Positions 42,789 through 52,371 of a stretch of 64,000 nucleotides of DNA are shown here, one piece after another. Under the pieces are notes generated by a model. It ran no database searches. It was not told the origin of the DNA and worked only from the letters and a program-made list of their open reading frames with translations. The position numbers and the translations under genes are program-made. Every line of letters starts with the position of its first letter. The first letter of the stretch is position 1. Source of the DNA: Verrucomicrobiaceae bacterium (GTDB lineage: Bacteria > Verrucomicrobiota > Verrucomicrobiia > Verrucomicrobiales > Verrucomicrobiaceae); contig CANIBP010000022.1 in NCBI GenBank assembly GCA_947466075.1, positions 20,013-84,012 of the forward strand, in the 5' to 3' direction.

Positions 42789-44468
42789 TCAGGTCTTGCT
42801 GGGCAGATCGACGAGCATCTGGGCGTTGCTGGGATAGCGTTCGAGCAGGGAAATAACGCGTTGGATGGCTTCGATAGGTTTGTGACCGGCGAGACCACGA
42901 CGCAGCATGTGAATTTTGTCGAGTTGGAAGGTCTGGAGCAGCAGTTCCTCACGACGGGTGCCGGATTTGAAGATGTTCACGGCTGGGAAGACGAACTGCT
43001 CGGCGATGCGGCGGTCGAGCACGAGTTCCATGTTGCCAGTGCCTTTGAACTCTTGGAAAATGAGGTCGTCCATACGGCTGCCGGTTTCGACCAGTGCGGT
43101 GCCCAGGATGGTGAGCGAACCGGCAGTGCGCGTGTTGCGTGCAGCAGCAAATAGACGACGTGGAATCTCCAGCGCACCGACACCGACGCCACCGCTCATG
43201 GTGGCACCACTTTTGGCGGTGTTATTGAAGGCGCGGGCCATGCGGGTGATGGAATCCATGAGCATGAAGACGTGATCACCGCACTCAACGAGGCGCTTGG
43301 CACGCTCAATGGCGAACGCGGCGATGCGTGTGTGGTTTTTGACGTCCTGGTCGTTGTTACTGGCGAAGATTTCGGCCTGCGGCAGGATGCGTTTGAACTC
43401 AGTGACTTCTTCCGGCCGTTCATCGACGAGCAAGATCATGAGATGCGTGCCAGGATGATTTTCGACAATGGCCTCAGCGATATGCTGGAGGATGGTGGTC
43501 TTACCAGCACGTGGTGGGGCGACAATCAAACCACGCTGACCGCGGCCGACGGGCGTCATCATGTCGATGACGCGGGTGGTGAGGCGATCCTTGGTGGTTT
43601 CAAGCTGGTAGCGCTTGTTGGGATTGATCGCCTTGAGTTCTTCAAACAATGGCAAATCACGCATGGCTTGCGGATTGCGCGCATTGACCTCGGTAATTTC
43701 GGTGACCTGTGGGCCGCGGCCACCTTTGCACTGCACGCCGGCAATGTGCATGCCCTCACGCAGGCCGTATTTGCGGATGAATTCAGGCGGAATGAAGGCA
43801 TCGAGCGGATGCTGCGCATAGGAACGATCTTTTTGGCGCAGAAAGCCATAACCCTTCGGCGACATTTCGAGAATGCCATTTGCAGGTTCCGGCGGGCCGA
43901 GCGGCACTTCCTGCACGGGTTCATGGCGTTGACCATGTCCAGCATTGCTGGCGGGATGTTCGCCATTGCCGTTTTGCTGCTGTTGATTCGGATCACGCTC
44001 GCCACGTTCACCGCCGCCGCGACGTTCGGCCCGGCGCTGCTTCCAACGCTCAAACTTCATCTTACGGCGTTCTTTGGCTGTCATCGACCGTGGCTGTCCG
44101 TTTTCATCGAGAATGACGTGACGGGGAGCGCCAGAATCGTTACTGGAAGTCTGCGGCGCTTGATTTTCGCTGCGTGGCGCAGATGCGGGAGCTTCTGCGG
44201 TCGTGGCAGCTTCAGTAGGCTGGATATCAACGACAGTGGGGGCTATTTCAGCCACAGGCGTCGGTATCTCCACGACAGGTGCGACTTCAGCCTCTGCCTC
44301 AGAAATTGTTTCGGCTTCAGGTGCTTCAGCGATCTGCTTCTTCGTGGTCTTGCGTGCCACTTTGGTAGCAGGCTTTTTCACGGCAGCTTTTTTAGCGACA
44401 GCTTTCTTGGCCGGGGCTTTGCGTTTGGGCTTGGGCTCTTCAACCTCGGCGATGAGTTCTTCGGACAT
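42789..44468 (-). CDS. rho: Transcription termination factor Rho with long basic N-terminal extension
   Basis: A 559-residue hexameric RNA helicase, about 140 longer than E. coli Rho. Residues 1-195 are low complexity: a Lys/Ala-rich H1-like part (KKAVAKKAAVKKPATKVARK), an acidic Pro/Ala part, and Arg/Gly and Gln/Asn-rich stretches. The cold-shock RNA-binding domain is at about 198-260 (GILEMSPKGYGFLRQKD). ATPase motifs: APPRAGKTTILQHIA (about 318), ILLVDERPEEVTEF, FMLMDSITRMARAFN and EEFKGTGN-type FQEFKGTGNMELVLDR. The Q-loop reads SGATMSGGVGVGALEIPRR, unlike the usual SGKxLTGGVDANAL. The yebC gene is 21 nt upstream. Confidence 0.96.
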   Translation of the reverse strand: MSEELIAEVEEPKPKRKAPAKKAVAKKAAVKKPATKVARKTTKKQIAEAPEAETISEAEAEVAPVVEIPTPVAEIAPTVVDIQPTEAATTAEAPASAPRSENQAPQTSSNDSGAPRHVILDENGQPRSMTAKERRKMKFERWKQRRAERRGGGERGERDPNQQQQNGNGEHPASNAGHGQRHEPVQEVPLGPPEPANGILEMSPKGYGFLRQKDRSYAQHPLDAFIPPEFIRKYGLREGMHIAGVQCKGGRGPQVTEITEVNARNPQAMRDLPLFEELKAINPNKRYQLETTKDRLTTRVIDMMTPVGRGQRGLIVAPPRAGKTTILQHIAEAIVENHPGTHLMILLVDERPEEVTEFKRILPQAEIFASNNDQDVKNHTRIAAFAIERAKRLVECGDHVFMLMDSITRMARAFNNTAKSGATMSGGVGVGALEIPRRLFAAARNTRTAGSLTILGTALVETGSRMDDLIFQEFKGTGNMELVLDRRIAEQFVFPAVNIFKSGTRREELLLQTFQLDKIHMLRRGLAGHKPIEAIQRVISLLERYPSNAQMLVDLPSKT

Positions 44469-44489
44469 AAATGGGAAAGGGGAAGGGGA

Positions 44490-45239
44490 TTAGTCGAGTT
44501 GCTCGGCGATGGCGTCGTCGATTTCGAAATTGGCGTGGATGTGCTGTGAGTCGTCGTAATCGTCGAGCAAGTCGTAAAGGCGAATCAGTGACTTGGCTGT
44601 GTCCAGATCACTGACGGTGACGGTGGTCTGTGGCTGGTAAATGAGGTTCTGCGTGCGTGAGGCGAGATTCTTCTCGCGCAGGGCACCGGCCACTTGGAAG
44701 AGCTGATCCGTGGCGGTATAGACGACCCAATCGTCACCTTCTTCCTGAATGTCTTCGGCACCAGCGTCGAGCGCGATTTCCATGATCTGGTCCTCGGTGG
44801 CGCTGGTTTTATCAAGGCGGATTTCACCACGACGTTTAAAGAGGTAAGACACGCTGCCTGAATCTGCGAAAGTGCCCTGGTTCTTGCCGAGGAGGACGCG
44901 GATGTCGTTGGCGCTGCGGTTGCGGTTGTCGGTGACGATTTCGATCATCATGGCGACGCCACCGGGTGCATAGGCTTCATACAGGATTTCTTCGAGCTGT
45001 GCTCCCGCGAGTTCACCGGTGCCTTTTTTGATGGCGCGGTCGATGTTGTCGTTTGGCACATTGGCGGCGCGTGCGGCGAGAATGGCACTACGCAGGCGGG
45101 CATTGGAGTCGGGGCTACCGCCGCCTTGCTTGGCAGCAAGGGTGATTTCTTTGGCAAGTTTGCTGAAAGCGTTGCCGCGTTTGGCGTCAACGATTGCTTT
45201 ACCACGCTTGATCTTGGACCATTTGTTGTGGCCGGCCAT
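44490..45239 (-). CDS. yebC: YebC/PmpR family protein
   Basis: A 249-residue protein from the ATG at 45239 (MAGHNKWSKIKRGKAIVDAK), the family's invariant opening; the ORF-track extension to 45374 is unsupported. Further blocks: NARLRSAILAARAANVPNDN, YEAYAPGGVAMMIEIVTDNR and FADSGSVSYLF. YebC/PmpR proteins were described as transcriptional regulators and more recently as factors relieving ribosome stalling at proline-rich stretches. It precedes rho in the same direction. Confidence 0.96.
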   Translation of the reverse strand: MAGHNKWSKIKRGKAIVDAKRGNAFSKLAKEITLAAKQGGGSPDSNARLRSAILAARAANVPNDNIDRAIKKGTGELAGAQLEEILYEAYAPGGVAMMIEIVTDNRNRSANDIRVLLGKNQGTFADSGSVSYLFKRRGEIRLDKTSATEDQIMEIALDAGAEDIQEEGDDWVVYTATDQLFQVAGALREKNLASRTQNLIYQPQTTVTVSDLDTAKSLIRLYDLLDDYDDSQHIHANFEIDDAIAEQLD

Positions 45240-45542
45240 GATTGAGGTGCGATGTCGGGTGAAAACAGCGTACGGAAAGGCCAATGACGGCGGGCATCCG
45301 TGCGGTTGTGATTTGGAAGATGTGGGTGGGAAAGCGGCCTTGCCGCGGTGTGTTCCAGAAGGATTGACGGCCACGCAACGAGTGCGGGGGCGCGTTTCAT
45401 CAGCACGAAAGGCTGGGGAAACATCGGCAAACCTGCCGGGGACAACACCAAGTGTTCACCAAGTTGAGAGAACTTGGAACGGTGCAGAGTGTGCGGGAGA
45501 GGAGGCGCTCTTGCAAGATGTTTTTCATGCGCCGGTTCAAGA
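45240..45542. other. Divergent intergenic region
   Basis: About 300 nt between yebC (minus) and the DUF1549/DUF1553 gene (plus). ORFs listed here are shadows or N-terminal extensions without support. I see no RNA or strong hairpin; promoters for both genes should lie here. Confidence 0.5.
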
Positions 45543-47657
45543 ATGCGACCGCGAGGGCGTATTGGGGAAGTGATTTCGCGCCGCATAGCCTGGTTCTGCC
45601 TGCCCGTACTGGCGACGGCTGCCGTGCCGTCGGCGGAACCGCTGTGGTCGCTGCAGCCCTTCGCGCTTCAGCCATTGCCGATGGTGAAGCAGCAGAACTG
45701 GCCGCGCTCGCGTGTGGATCATTTCATTCTGGCACGGTTGGAGAAGGAAAGTCTCACGCCGAATGGCGATGCGGATGCAGCCACTTTGTTGCGGCGGGTG
45801 TACTTTGATTTGATCGGCCTGCCGCCATTGCTGGAGGAGATCGAGAGTTTTGATATGTCCAAATTCGCCGCCGTGGTGGACAAGCTGCTCGCCTCGCCCG
45901 AGTTCGGTGCCCGCTGGGGCCGCCACTGGCTGGATGTGGCGCGCTACGCGGAGACCAGCGGCAACACCCGCAACATGGCCTACGTGCTGGCTTGGCGTTA
46001 CCGGAACTATGTCGTTCGTGCCTTCAACCGCGACACGCCCTTTGATGAATTCATCCGTGAGCAGATCGCAGGCGATCTGCTGCCACCGGCGGACGAGTTG
46101 GTGCGGCGAGACGATCAACTCCTCGCCACCGGCTTTCTCAATATCGGCGTGAAGTCGCTCGGCGAGCAGGACAAGGATCTCTATGACATGAACGTAGCCG
46201 ACGACCAGATCGACGCGACCTGCCACGCGTTTCTGGCCTTGAGTGCGAATTGCGCGCGCTGTCATGACCATAAGTTCGATCCCATTCCCACCACCGATTA
46301 CCACGCGCTGGCGGGCATCTTCCGCAGCACGCAAAACCTCTCCGGCGTCGAAACGAATAACGTGCTCAAAGAGGCGGAGGCGATGCCGTTGGGCAAAAAC
46401 GGCATGCAGCGCATGGCGGTGGTGAAGCAGCATGAGAAAGATGTCGCTGACATGCAGAAGGACTACCTGGAGGTGGCGAAGAAGTGCAGCACGGTGCGTG
46501 AAGAGCTGATCAAAGCGGGCATTGATCCCACCAAGAAGTCTGGGGCGATGCCGAAGGAGATGGTGGAGAAGATGACCACGCTCGGCGTGCTCGAACAAGA
46601 CGTGACAACGTGGCAGAAGAAGCTCGCGGAGAAGCAAAAGAGCGCGCCAACTCCACCGCCGCTCGGCATGTCCGTGCGTGATGGCGAAACGCCCATCGAC
46701 TGTCCGGTCTATGACAAGGGCGAGATCAAAAAACCTCTCGCACCCGTGAAACGCGGCGCGCTGTCGGCCATTCCAGTCAAGCTGGCCGCGATTGGACCGA
46801 AGGAGAGCGGACGCCGTCAACTCGCCGACTGGATTGCGAGTCCGCAGAATCCGCTGACGGCCCGCGTCATCGTGAACCGCGTGTGGCTGCATGTGTTTGG
46901 CCGTGGCTTGGTCGAATCACCCGATGATTTTGGCAAGATGGGCATGAATCCTTCGCATCCTGAGTTGCTGGATGATTTCGCCGCGAGATTTGTGAAGGAT
47001 GGTTGGTCGATCAAGAGCCTGATTCGCGAGTTGGTGATGAGTCGAGCTTATCAGATGAGTTCAGCAACGCCGGCGCAGTCGAGTGATCCCGCCAACATCC
47101 TGCTATGGCGGGCGAATCGGAAGCGCCTCGAAGCAGAGCCGCTGCGTGATGCGGTTCTTTATCTCGGCGGCACCCTCGATTACACGCCGCGTGAAGGTTC
47201 GCCGGTTGCCGACAAGGCGCAGGCGATCAAGCCAGCGGGACGTGAGGTGGGAAGGAAGCATTTCCTCAATGACCTCAAGGACGACACCACCCATCGCAGC
47301 ATCTACCTGCCCATCGTGCGCGGGGCGCAGTTGCCGATGATGCAGTGCTTCAACGCCGCCGATCCCGGCCTCGTCATCGGCAATCGCTCCGCCAGCATCA
47401 CGCCCATGCAGTCGCTGCTGCTGATGAACAGCGATCAAATCATGGCGCAGGCACAAAACTTCTCGAAACGGCTGACCGGGACGACTCTTGATGCGCGCAT
47501 CATGCATGCCTGGCAGATGGCCTGCTGTCGTCTGCCCACCACGCAGGAGCTTGAAGCCTTGCGTGGCTTCATCTCGGCTGCGGGTGACACTGACGAAGGC
47601 TGGACGCAGCTCTGCCACGCGGTGCTGCAAAGCGGGGAGTTTCAAACCGTTTACTAA
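45543..47657 (+). CDS. DUF1549/DUF1553 (PSD1-type) secreted protein
   Basis: About 704 residues from the ATG at 45543; a GTG at 45570 would start nearer the signal peptide (SRRIAWFCLPVLATAAVPSA). DUF1549: LLRRVYFDLIGLPPLLEEIE and FGARWGRHWLDVARYAETSG, with the heme-binding-like CARCHDHKFDPIPTTDYHAL. A coiled segment lies in the middle, then DUF1553: RRQLADWIASPQNPLTARVI, NRVWLHVFGRGLVESPDDFG and RSIYLPIVRGAQLP. These proteins are thought to work with a DUF1501 partner on unknown substrates in the periplasm; the partner follows after 7 nt. No N-terminal cytochrome domain is fused. Confidence 0.9.
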   Translation: MRPRGRIGEVISRRIAWFCLPVLATAAVPSAEPLWSLQPFALQPLPMVKQQNWPRSRVDHFILARLEKESLTPNGDADAATLLRRVYFDLIGLPPLLEEIESFDMSKFAAVVDKLLASPEFGARWGRHWLDVARYAETSGNTRNMAYVLAWRYRNYVVRAFNRDTPFDEFIREQIAGDLLPPADELVRRDDQLLATGFLNIGVKSLGEQDKDLYDMNVADDQIDATCHAFLALSANCARCHDHKFDPIPTTDYHALAGIFRSTQNLSGVETNNVLKEAEAMPLGKNGMQRMAVVKQHEKDVADMQKDYLEVAKKCSTVREELIKAGIDPTKKSGAMPKEMVEKMTTLGVLEQDVTTWQKKLAEKQKSAPTPPPLGMSVRDGETPIDCPVYDKGEIKKPLAPVKRGALSAIPVKLAAIGPKESGRRQLADWIASPQNPLTARVIVNRVWLHVFGRGLVESPDDFGKMGMNPSHPELLDDFAARFVKDGWSIKSLIRELVMSRAYQMSSATPAQSSDPANILLWRANRKRLEAEPLRDAVLYLGGTLDYTPREGSPVADKAQAIKPAGREVGRKHFLNDLKDDTTHRSIYLPIVRGAQLPMMQCFNAADPGLVIGNRSASITPMQSLLLMNSDQIMAQAQNFSKRLTGTTLDARIMHAWQMACCRLPTTQELEALRGFISAAGDTDEGWTQLCHAVLQSGEFQTVY

Positions 47658-47664
47658 ATCAGTG

Positions 47665-49068
47665 ATGAACACGCACTTTAATCGCCGCCAACTGCTCAGC
47701 GCCTCCAGCGCAGGGTTTGGCATACTGGCGCTGAAAGGATTGTTCGCCAGCAACGCGCAGGCGGCGCTGGTGAATCCGCTGGTGCCGACGAAGACGCATT
47801 TTCCGGCGCGGGCGAAGCGGGTGATCTTTTTGTTCATGCAGGGCGGGCCGTCGCAGGTGGACACGTTTGATTTCAAGCCGGCGCTGACCAAGCAGCACAA
47901 TGTGCCAAACGCAAAGGGCAGCCCGAACGTGTTTTATCAGTCGCCGTGGGAGTTCAAGCCGCGTGGCAAGAGCGGCTTGCTCGTTTCCGATCTGCTGCCG
48001 AACATCGCGCGGCATGCGGATGATCTGTGTGTGATCAATTCGATGCACACGGACCACAGCGCACATCCACAGGCGATTTTGCAGATGAACACGGGCAGTT
48101 TTGCCTTCACGCGGCCCAGCGTGGGGTCGTGGTGTGTGTATGGGCTCGGCACGGAGAATCAAAACCTGCCGGGCTTTGTGACGATCAATCCGTCGTTCTC
48201 CGGCGGAGGGCCGTTGAAGTATGGCAGTGCGTTTTTGCCATCAGTTTGTGCGGGAACGCCGATTGGGCAGGACAGTGGCAATGGCTCGAGCCCCGATTCT
48301 CCCGCGACTTCACTCAAAGACATCCAACTGCCGTTCATGAAGAATGCGCGCATGGATGCGGCGGCGCAACGGAGGCAGCTTGATCTGGTGCAGTCACTGA
48401 ACCGGCATAAACTGGCGCAGGATGGCAGCAACGAGGCGCTGGAAGGTTTGATCACATCTGCCGAACTCGCCTTCAACATGCAGCGCGAGATGCCGGACGT
48501 GATGAACTTGAAGACGGAGAGCGCCGCGACGCAGGAGATGTATGGCATCGGCGATGGGAAAGCGACGGATCAGATCGGCCGTGCGTGTTTGATGGCGCGG
48601 CGCTTTGCGGAGGCCGGTGTGCGGTTCATCCAGGTGAATCATGAGTTCTGGGATGATCACAGTGATATTTTCAAAGGTCACCCACAGCATGCGCTCGAAA
48701 CGGATCAGCCGGTGGCGGCGCTACTGACCGATTTGAAACAGCGCGGCCTGCTGGAAGACACGCTGGTACTCTGGGGCGGCGAATTTGGTCGCCCGCCATT
48801 CCTGAACAAGAACAAGGGCCGTGATCACGACAACCTGGGTTTCACGATGTGGATGGCCGGCGGCGGCGCGAAGCCGGGCATCCGCTACGGCAGCACCGAT
48901 GAAACGGGCTTCAAAGCAGAGCAGAACAAAGTTCATCTGCACGACTTGCATGCGACCATGCTGCATCTGCTCGGGCTCGATCACGAAAAGCTCACTTATC
49001 GCTACGCCGGCCGCGATTTCCGCCTCACCGATGTGTTTGGCGACGTGAAACGCGGGTTGATCGCTTAA
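47665..49068 (+). CDS. DUF1501 domain-containing Tat-exported protein
   Basis: A 467-residue protein from the ATG at 47665 (MNTHFNRRQLLSASSAGFGI), a twin-arginine signal peptide. DUF1501 blocks: VIFLFMQGGPSQVDTFDFKP, RHADDLCVINSMHTDHSAHP, FIQVNHEFWDDHSD and LWGGEFGRPPFLNKNKGRDH. It follows the DUF1549/DUF1553 gene by 7 nt and is certainly co-transcribed with it. The ORF-track start at 47488 reads that gene out of frame. Its stop codon shares TTAA with the stop of the convergent TPR gene. Confidence 0.92.
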   Translation: MNTHFNRRQLLSASSAGFGILALKGLFASNAQAALVNPLVPTKTHFPARAKRVIFLFMQGGPSQVDTFDFKPALTKQHNVPNAKGSPNVFYQSPWEFKPRGKSGLLVSDLLPNIARHADDLCVINSMHTDHSAHPQAILQMNTGSFAFTRPSVGSWCVYGLGTENQNLPGFVTINPSFSGGGPLKYGSAFLPSVCAGTPIGQDSGNGSSPDSPATSLKDIQLPFMKNARMDAAAQRRQLDLVQSLNRHKLAQDGSNEALEGLITSAELAFNMQREMPDVMNLKTESAATQEMYGIGDGKATDQIGRACLMARRFAEAGVRFIQVNHEFWDDHSDIFKGHPQHALETDQPVAALLTDLKQRGLLEDTLVLWGGEFGRPPFLNKNKGRDHDNLGFTMWMAGGGAKPGIRYGSTDETGFKAEQNKVHLHDLHATMLHLLGLDHEKLTYRYAGRDFRLTDVFGDVKRGLIA

Positions 49069-51680
49069 CGCGATTTTTTCTTCGTGCTCTTGGTTGCTGG
49101 CTTGTCAGACGGGACTGGCTTCTCTTCGATTTTTCCATCGAATTTCAGCACCTTGGGCGGCGTGGGGGGCGGACCATTCCAGAGGAAGTGTTCGAGGCGA
49201 ATTTTGGTCGCACGTTCGCGTGCTTCCACTGCGCGATCACCAGGGCGCTGGGCGATTTGTTCCGCGAGACGTGCCGCAGGCTCCCATTGACGCGATGCTT
49301 CGAGGAGATCGATGCCGAAGAAGCCTGCCTTGGAGAACCACACGTAATCTGCCGGACCCGAAGGCGGCGTCATGTCGGCGGCACGCAGCACATTGTAGCA
49401 GGCTTCGAGCGCCTCAGTGTCACGTTTCGCGTCATGATGCGCGGAAGCGAGCGTGAAGCCGGCGCGAGCCTGCCACAGGAAGGGCAGGGTCTTGTCGGCG
49501 AGGAATGCATCGAGCAGATCGGCGGCGGCATCGAGACGTGCGGCATCGTTTTTACCCAGCAGCAGCAGCACCTCCGCTTTTTCGCATAGGGTGAGACGGC
49601 GCTGTTCAGGATCGAGTGATTTCATGGCCAGCACCTTGTCCAAGGCCGTGAGGGCGGGGACGTGGTTGCCTTGCAGGCGTTCAGACAAGGCTTGCTGCCG
49701 ACGTGCGGCCACCGCGAGCGGGCCATTCTTTTGCGCGAGTTCCTCCCAGATCGCGAGTGCGCGGGTGCGGCCTTCCAGGCTCATCACTGAGGAGGCGGAC
49801 ATGGCGGCGAAGTAGAGCGCAGTCTCTGCATGCGGCGTGTCAGGATAATCGCGGGCGATGATCTCGAACTCAGTGCGGGCATTGGCAAAGTCCTCAAGCC
49901 GGAAATACGCGCTGGCGATTTTCATGCGCACCTCTGGCAGCAAGTTGCTTTGCGGCCAGGCTTTGAGGAACGCTGCGCCGTCAGTGACGAGAGTCTTCAA
50001 ATCTCCTGCCACATCGCGCAGCCAGAGCCGCGTGTAGTCGATGCGCTGCCGTTGTGCGAGAGTGAGTTCGGCGGCGGTGGCGCTGTCGAGGGTTGTTAGC
50101 GCATCCTGAATGCGTGGTGGCACCGCCATGAGCATCCACTCGGTCAGGGCGATGCAGGCATCGGCGAAGCGCGGATGTGCTGGATGCGCGCGGATGAAGG
50201 CACGCAGGCTGGCTTCCGCCTCGGGCTTGCGGCCAGCGGCCAGGAACAGCGCTTTTTCGAGTTCCAGTGTGGCGGCGGAGTCGTTGCTTTCTTTGCCAAT
50301 GGCGGCGGCGTTCGACACGATCTCGAGCTGGCCGAGGAGGCTGGTGTAGAGCGTGAAATCACTGGCGAGGATGGCCGCGACTGCCGCATTGAACAGCGCA
50401 CGGCGGCGTTCCGTGAGCGTGGTGGCAATGTTGGCGGCGTTTTGAAACAACTGCAGCGCCTGCCGATGATCTCCCCGGCGGAACAAAATGCTGCCGGCGG
50501 CGAAATCGACTGTTGCAGAGGCATTGCTGAACTGTTTGCGCCAAGCCTCGGCAAGCGCGAGCACGCGGGCATCGATCTTGTGCTCTGCATAGATTTCCAT
50601 CGCCAGACGCATCGCATCGCTGAGGCGCGGATGGCCGGGATGAAGCTGGAGCAGGGCTTCGAGCAGGCTGACGGCTTCGTCATCACGTTTTTCAGCAGCC
50701 AGCCACTTCGCGGTGAGATAGATCGCATGGCCGCGAAAATCAGCAGCGGCAGCAGCGAGAACGGGGGACGGCTCCGGCTGCTGCTGGGCGGTGTTGCCGG
50801 CGGAAATCCAGCGCAGCACAGTTTCAGGCAGAGTGCGCGGTTCTTTAAGGCTTTGATGCGCGCGATCCAGCAGATCAAAGGCCTCCAGCCACAAACTGCT
50901 GTCAGCGGTGGCATCGAGAAACTTCAGCAGATGGGCATGCGCCAGGAGGGGCTGCTGCTCTTGCAGCAATGCCCCGGCTTCCAGCAGGATGGCGGCGTGA
51001 TGCACGCGTTCGCCGCCGCTGGCGGAAGCCATGACGGTTTTCAATGCCTCTTGAGCGGCAGGAGTCTGACCGTTTTGCAGCAAGGCGCGGGCGCGTAGAA
51101 ACTGGGTGACGGTATCATCGGTTGCTGCTGGCATTGCCGCCGCAGTTTTGCCTTCGTTGATGGCGATTTCGTGTTGCAGCAGTTGCGCCCGGGTGCGCAA
51201 AGCTGCGTCGGTCGAGGCCGGCAACAATGCGAGCTCGGCTTGTGCGGCGGTAGTTTCACCGAGATCGGCCAGCACCTGGGCCAGCAGTAGATGCGTGCGC
51301 GGCTGGCGCGGGGATTGATCATCCTCCGTCAGAACTTTGCGTGCCGCATGTAGATCACCGTTCAAGGCCAGCGCCTGACCGCGCCAGAACACTTCGTCAT
51401 CGAGGTCATGTGCGTCCGCGAGTGCCAGCACACGCTCACCATCCTGAGATCGGGTCCAGGCTTCGGCGGCAAAGGTGGCGAGCTGGCGTGTCTCCGTGCG
51501 GTTCCAGCCTTTCTGCTTCAGCAGCCGCTCCGCTTTCACGCCGGCCACGCCCGGCAGTCCATCCGCGAGCGCCTGTCGTGCCGAGACAAATTCCGCCGCA
51601 TCATCCAAACCCGCCGCGAGGAGTACGGCAGGGGTCAGTAGGGCGGCGGTGAAAAGGAACAGGCGGCGAAGCGAAGGCAT
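49065..51680 (-). CDS. Large exported tetratricopeptide-repeat protein
   Basis: An 871-residue protein from the ATG at 51680 (MPSLRRLFLFTAALLTPAVL), a Sec signal peptide. The mature part is almost entirely helical repeats of TPR type, for example LALNGDLHAARKVLTEDDQS, LLEALLQLHPGHPRLSDAMR, KIASAYFRLEDFANARTEFE and YPDTPHAETALYFAAMSASS. The C-terminus is basic and Pro/Lys-rich (KPATKSTKKKSR). It is probably a periplasmic or outer-membrane-associated scaffold similar to YbgF/BamD-like TPR proteins, but much longer. No partner is evident. Confidence 0.82.
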   Translation of the reverse strand: MPSLRRLFLFTAALLTPAVLLAAGLDDAAEFVSARQALADGLPGVAGVKAERLLKQKGWNRTETRQLATFAAEAWTRSQDGERVLALADAHDLDDEVFWRGQALALNGDLHAARKVLTEDDQSPRQPRTHLLLAQVLADLGETTAAQAELALLPASTDAALRTRAQLLQHEIAINEGKTAAAMPAATDDTVTQFLRARALLQNGQTPAAQEALKTVMASASGGERVHHAAILLEAGALLQEQQPLLAHAHLLKFLDATADSSLWLEAFDLLDRAHQSLKEPRTLPETVLRWISAGNTAQQQPEPSPVLAAAAADFRGHAIYLTAKWLAAEKRDDEAVSLLEALLQLHPGHPRLSDAMRLAMEIYAEHKIDARVLALAEAWRKQFSNASATVDFAAGSILFRRGDHRQALQLFQNAANIATTLTERRRALFNAAVAAILASDFTLYTSLLGQLEIVSNAAAIGKESNDSAATLELEKALFLAAGRKPEAEASLRAFIRAHPAHPRFADACIALTEWMLMAVPPRIQDALTTLDSATAAELTLAQRQRIDYTRLWLRDVAGDLKTLVTDGAAFLKAWPQSNLLPEVRMKIASAYFRLEDFANARTEFEIIARDYPDTPHAETALYFAAMSASSVMSLEGRTRALAIWEELAQKNGPLAVAARRQQALSERLQGNHVPALTALDKVLAMKSLDPEQRRLTLCEKAEVLLLLGKNDAARLDAAADLLDAFLADKTLPFLWQARAGFTLASAHHDAKRDTEALEACYNVLRAADMTPPSGPADYVWFSKAGFFGIDLLEASRQWEPAARLAEQIAQRPGDRAVEARERATKIRLEHFLWNGPPPTPPKVLKFDGKIEEKPVPSDKPATKSTKKKSR

Positions 51681-51729
51681 GCGCCCGCAGCTTATCGCAG
51701 CCTTCATGGAGAATCCAGAAGCAGATGCA

Positions 51730-52251
51730 TCAGTGAACCATGCCGGCTTTCATGGCGGCGGACGCACCGAAAGCGACGAAACCGATGATGAGAATTATGT
51801 AGGCACATTTCATGACGATCACCAAAATGCCAAAAAACTTCCAAAACTGCCGCTGCTGGTTCAATGCAGCGTCGAGATCGGCAACAGAGCGTGTCGAAGC
51901 CAGAGAGCCGATGCGGTTGGCAAACGACCAGAGTTTCACTGCTGGGTAAACATAGAGCAAGGACATCACGGCATAAATGATGGCGATGCCGATAAGCGGA
52001 ATGCCACCAAAGGCCCCTGATTTCTTAATTGCAGCATCAACCTCACCGCCCATGGACCCCACAATTCCGATGCCCGTAGCAACGAGAAGCATGAGGCCGA
52101 CTACGATCCACATCATGACCGACAAGTAACGTACCCAGGGCTTGGTGCCGGCGAGCTGGGCGAGCGTTCCGGGCGAGACGGCCTCAGTGCTCGTGCCGGA
52201 GGCGGCACCGTAGAGATTGGCGGCAGGAGCAGAGTAGGGATTGGCTTCCAT
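51730..52251 (-). CDS. DUF5362-like membrane protein
   Basis: A 173-residue protein. The N-terminal MEANPYSAPAANLYGAA is the 'NPYxxP' start common in this group, followed by WVRYLSVMMWIVVGLMLLVA (helix 1), LIGIAIIYAVMSLLYVYPAV (helix 2), an amphipathic NRIGSLASTRSVADLDAALN and QRQFWKFFGILVIVMKCAYI (helix 3). This matches small membrane proteins often annotated DUF5362. It is divergent from the RDD gene, with a G-rich 84-nt gap that contains a run of G residues (52270-52276). Confidence 0.75.
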   Translation of the reverse strand: MEANPYSAPAANLYGAASGTSTEAVSPGTLAQLAGTKPWVRYLSVMMWIVVGLMLLVATGIGIVGSMGGEVDAAIKKSGAFGGIPLIGIAIIYAVMSLLYVYPAVKLWSFANRIGSLASTRSVADLDAALNQQRQFWKFFGILVIVMKCAYIILIIGFVAFGASAAMKAGMVH

Positions 52252-52371
52252 GATGGGGTGGTGTTTTTTTGGGGGGGAATGCAGGCCGGAAGGAATTCCC
52301 GGTGATTAATGGAGGCTACGAAATAAATTCGGTGGTTGTCAAAACCAAACGCACCCGCTTCATTGATCAGA

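Noticed and set aside
43272-44549. 425-residue plus-strand ORF
   Set aside because: Antisense to rho; its C-terminal FGRGFAFGLGL-type composition mirrors the Lys/Ala-rich rho 5' end.
45537-46892. 451-residue minus-strand ORF
   Set aside because: Antisense to the DUF1549/DUF1553 gene; His/Arg/Gln-rich and without domain.
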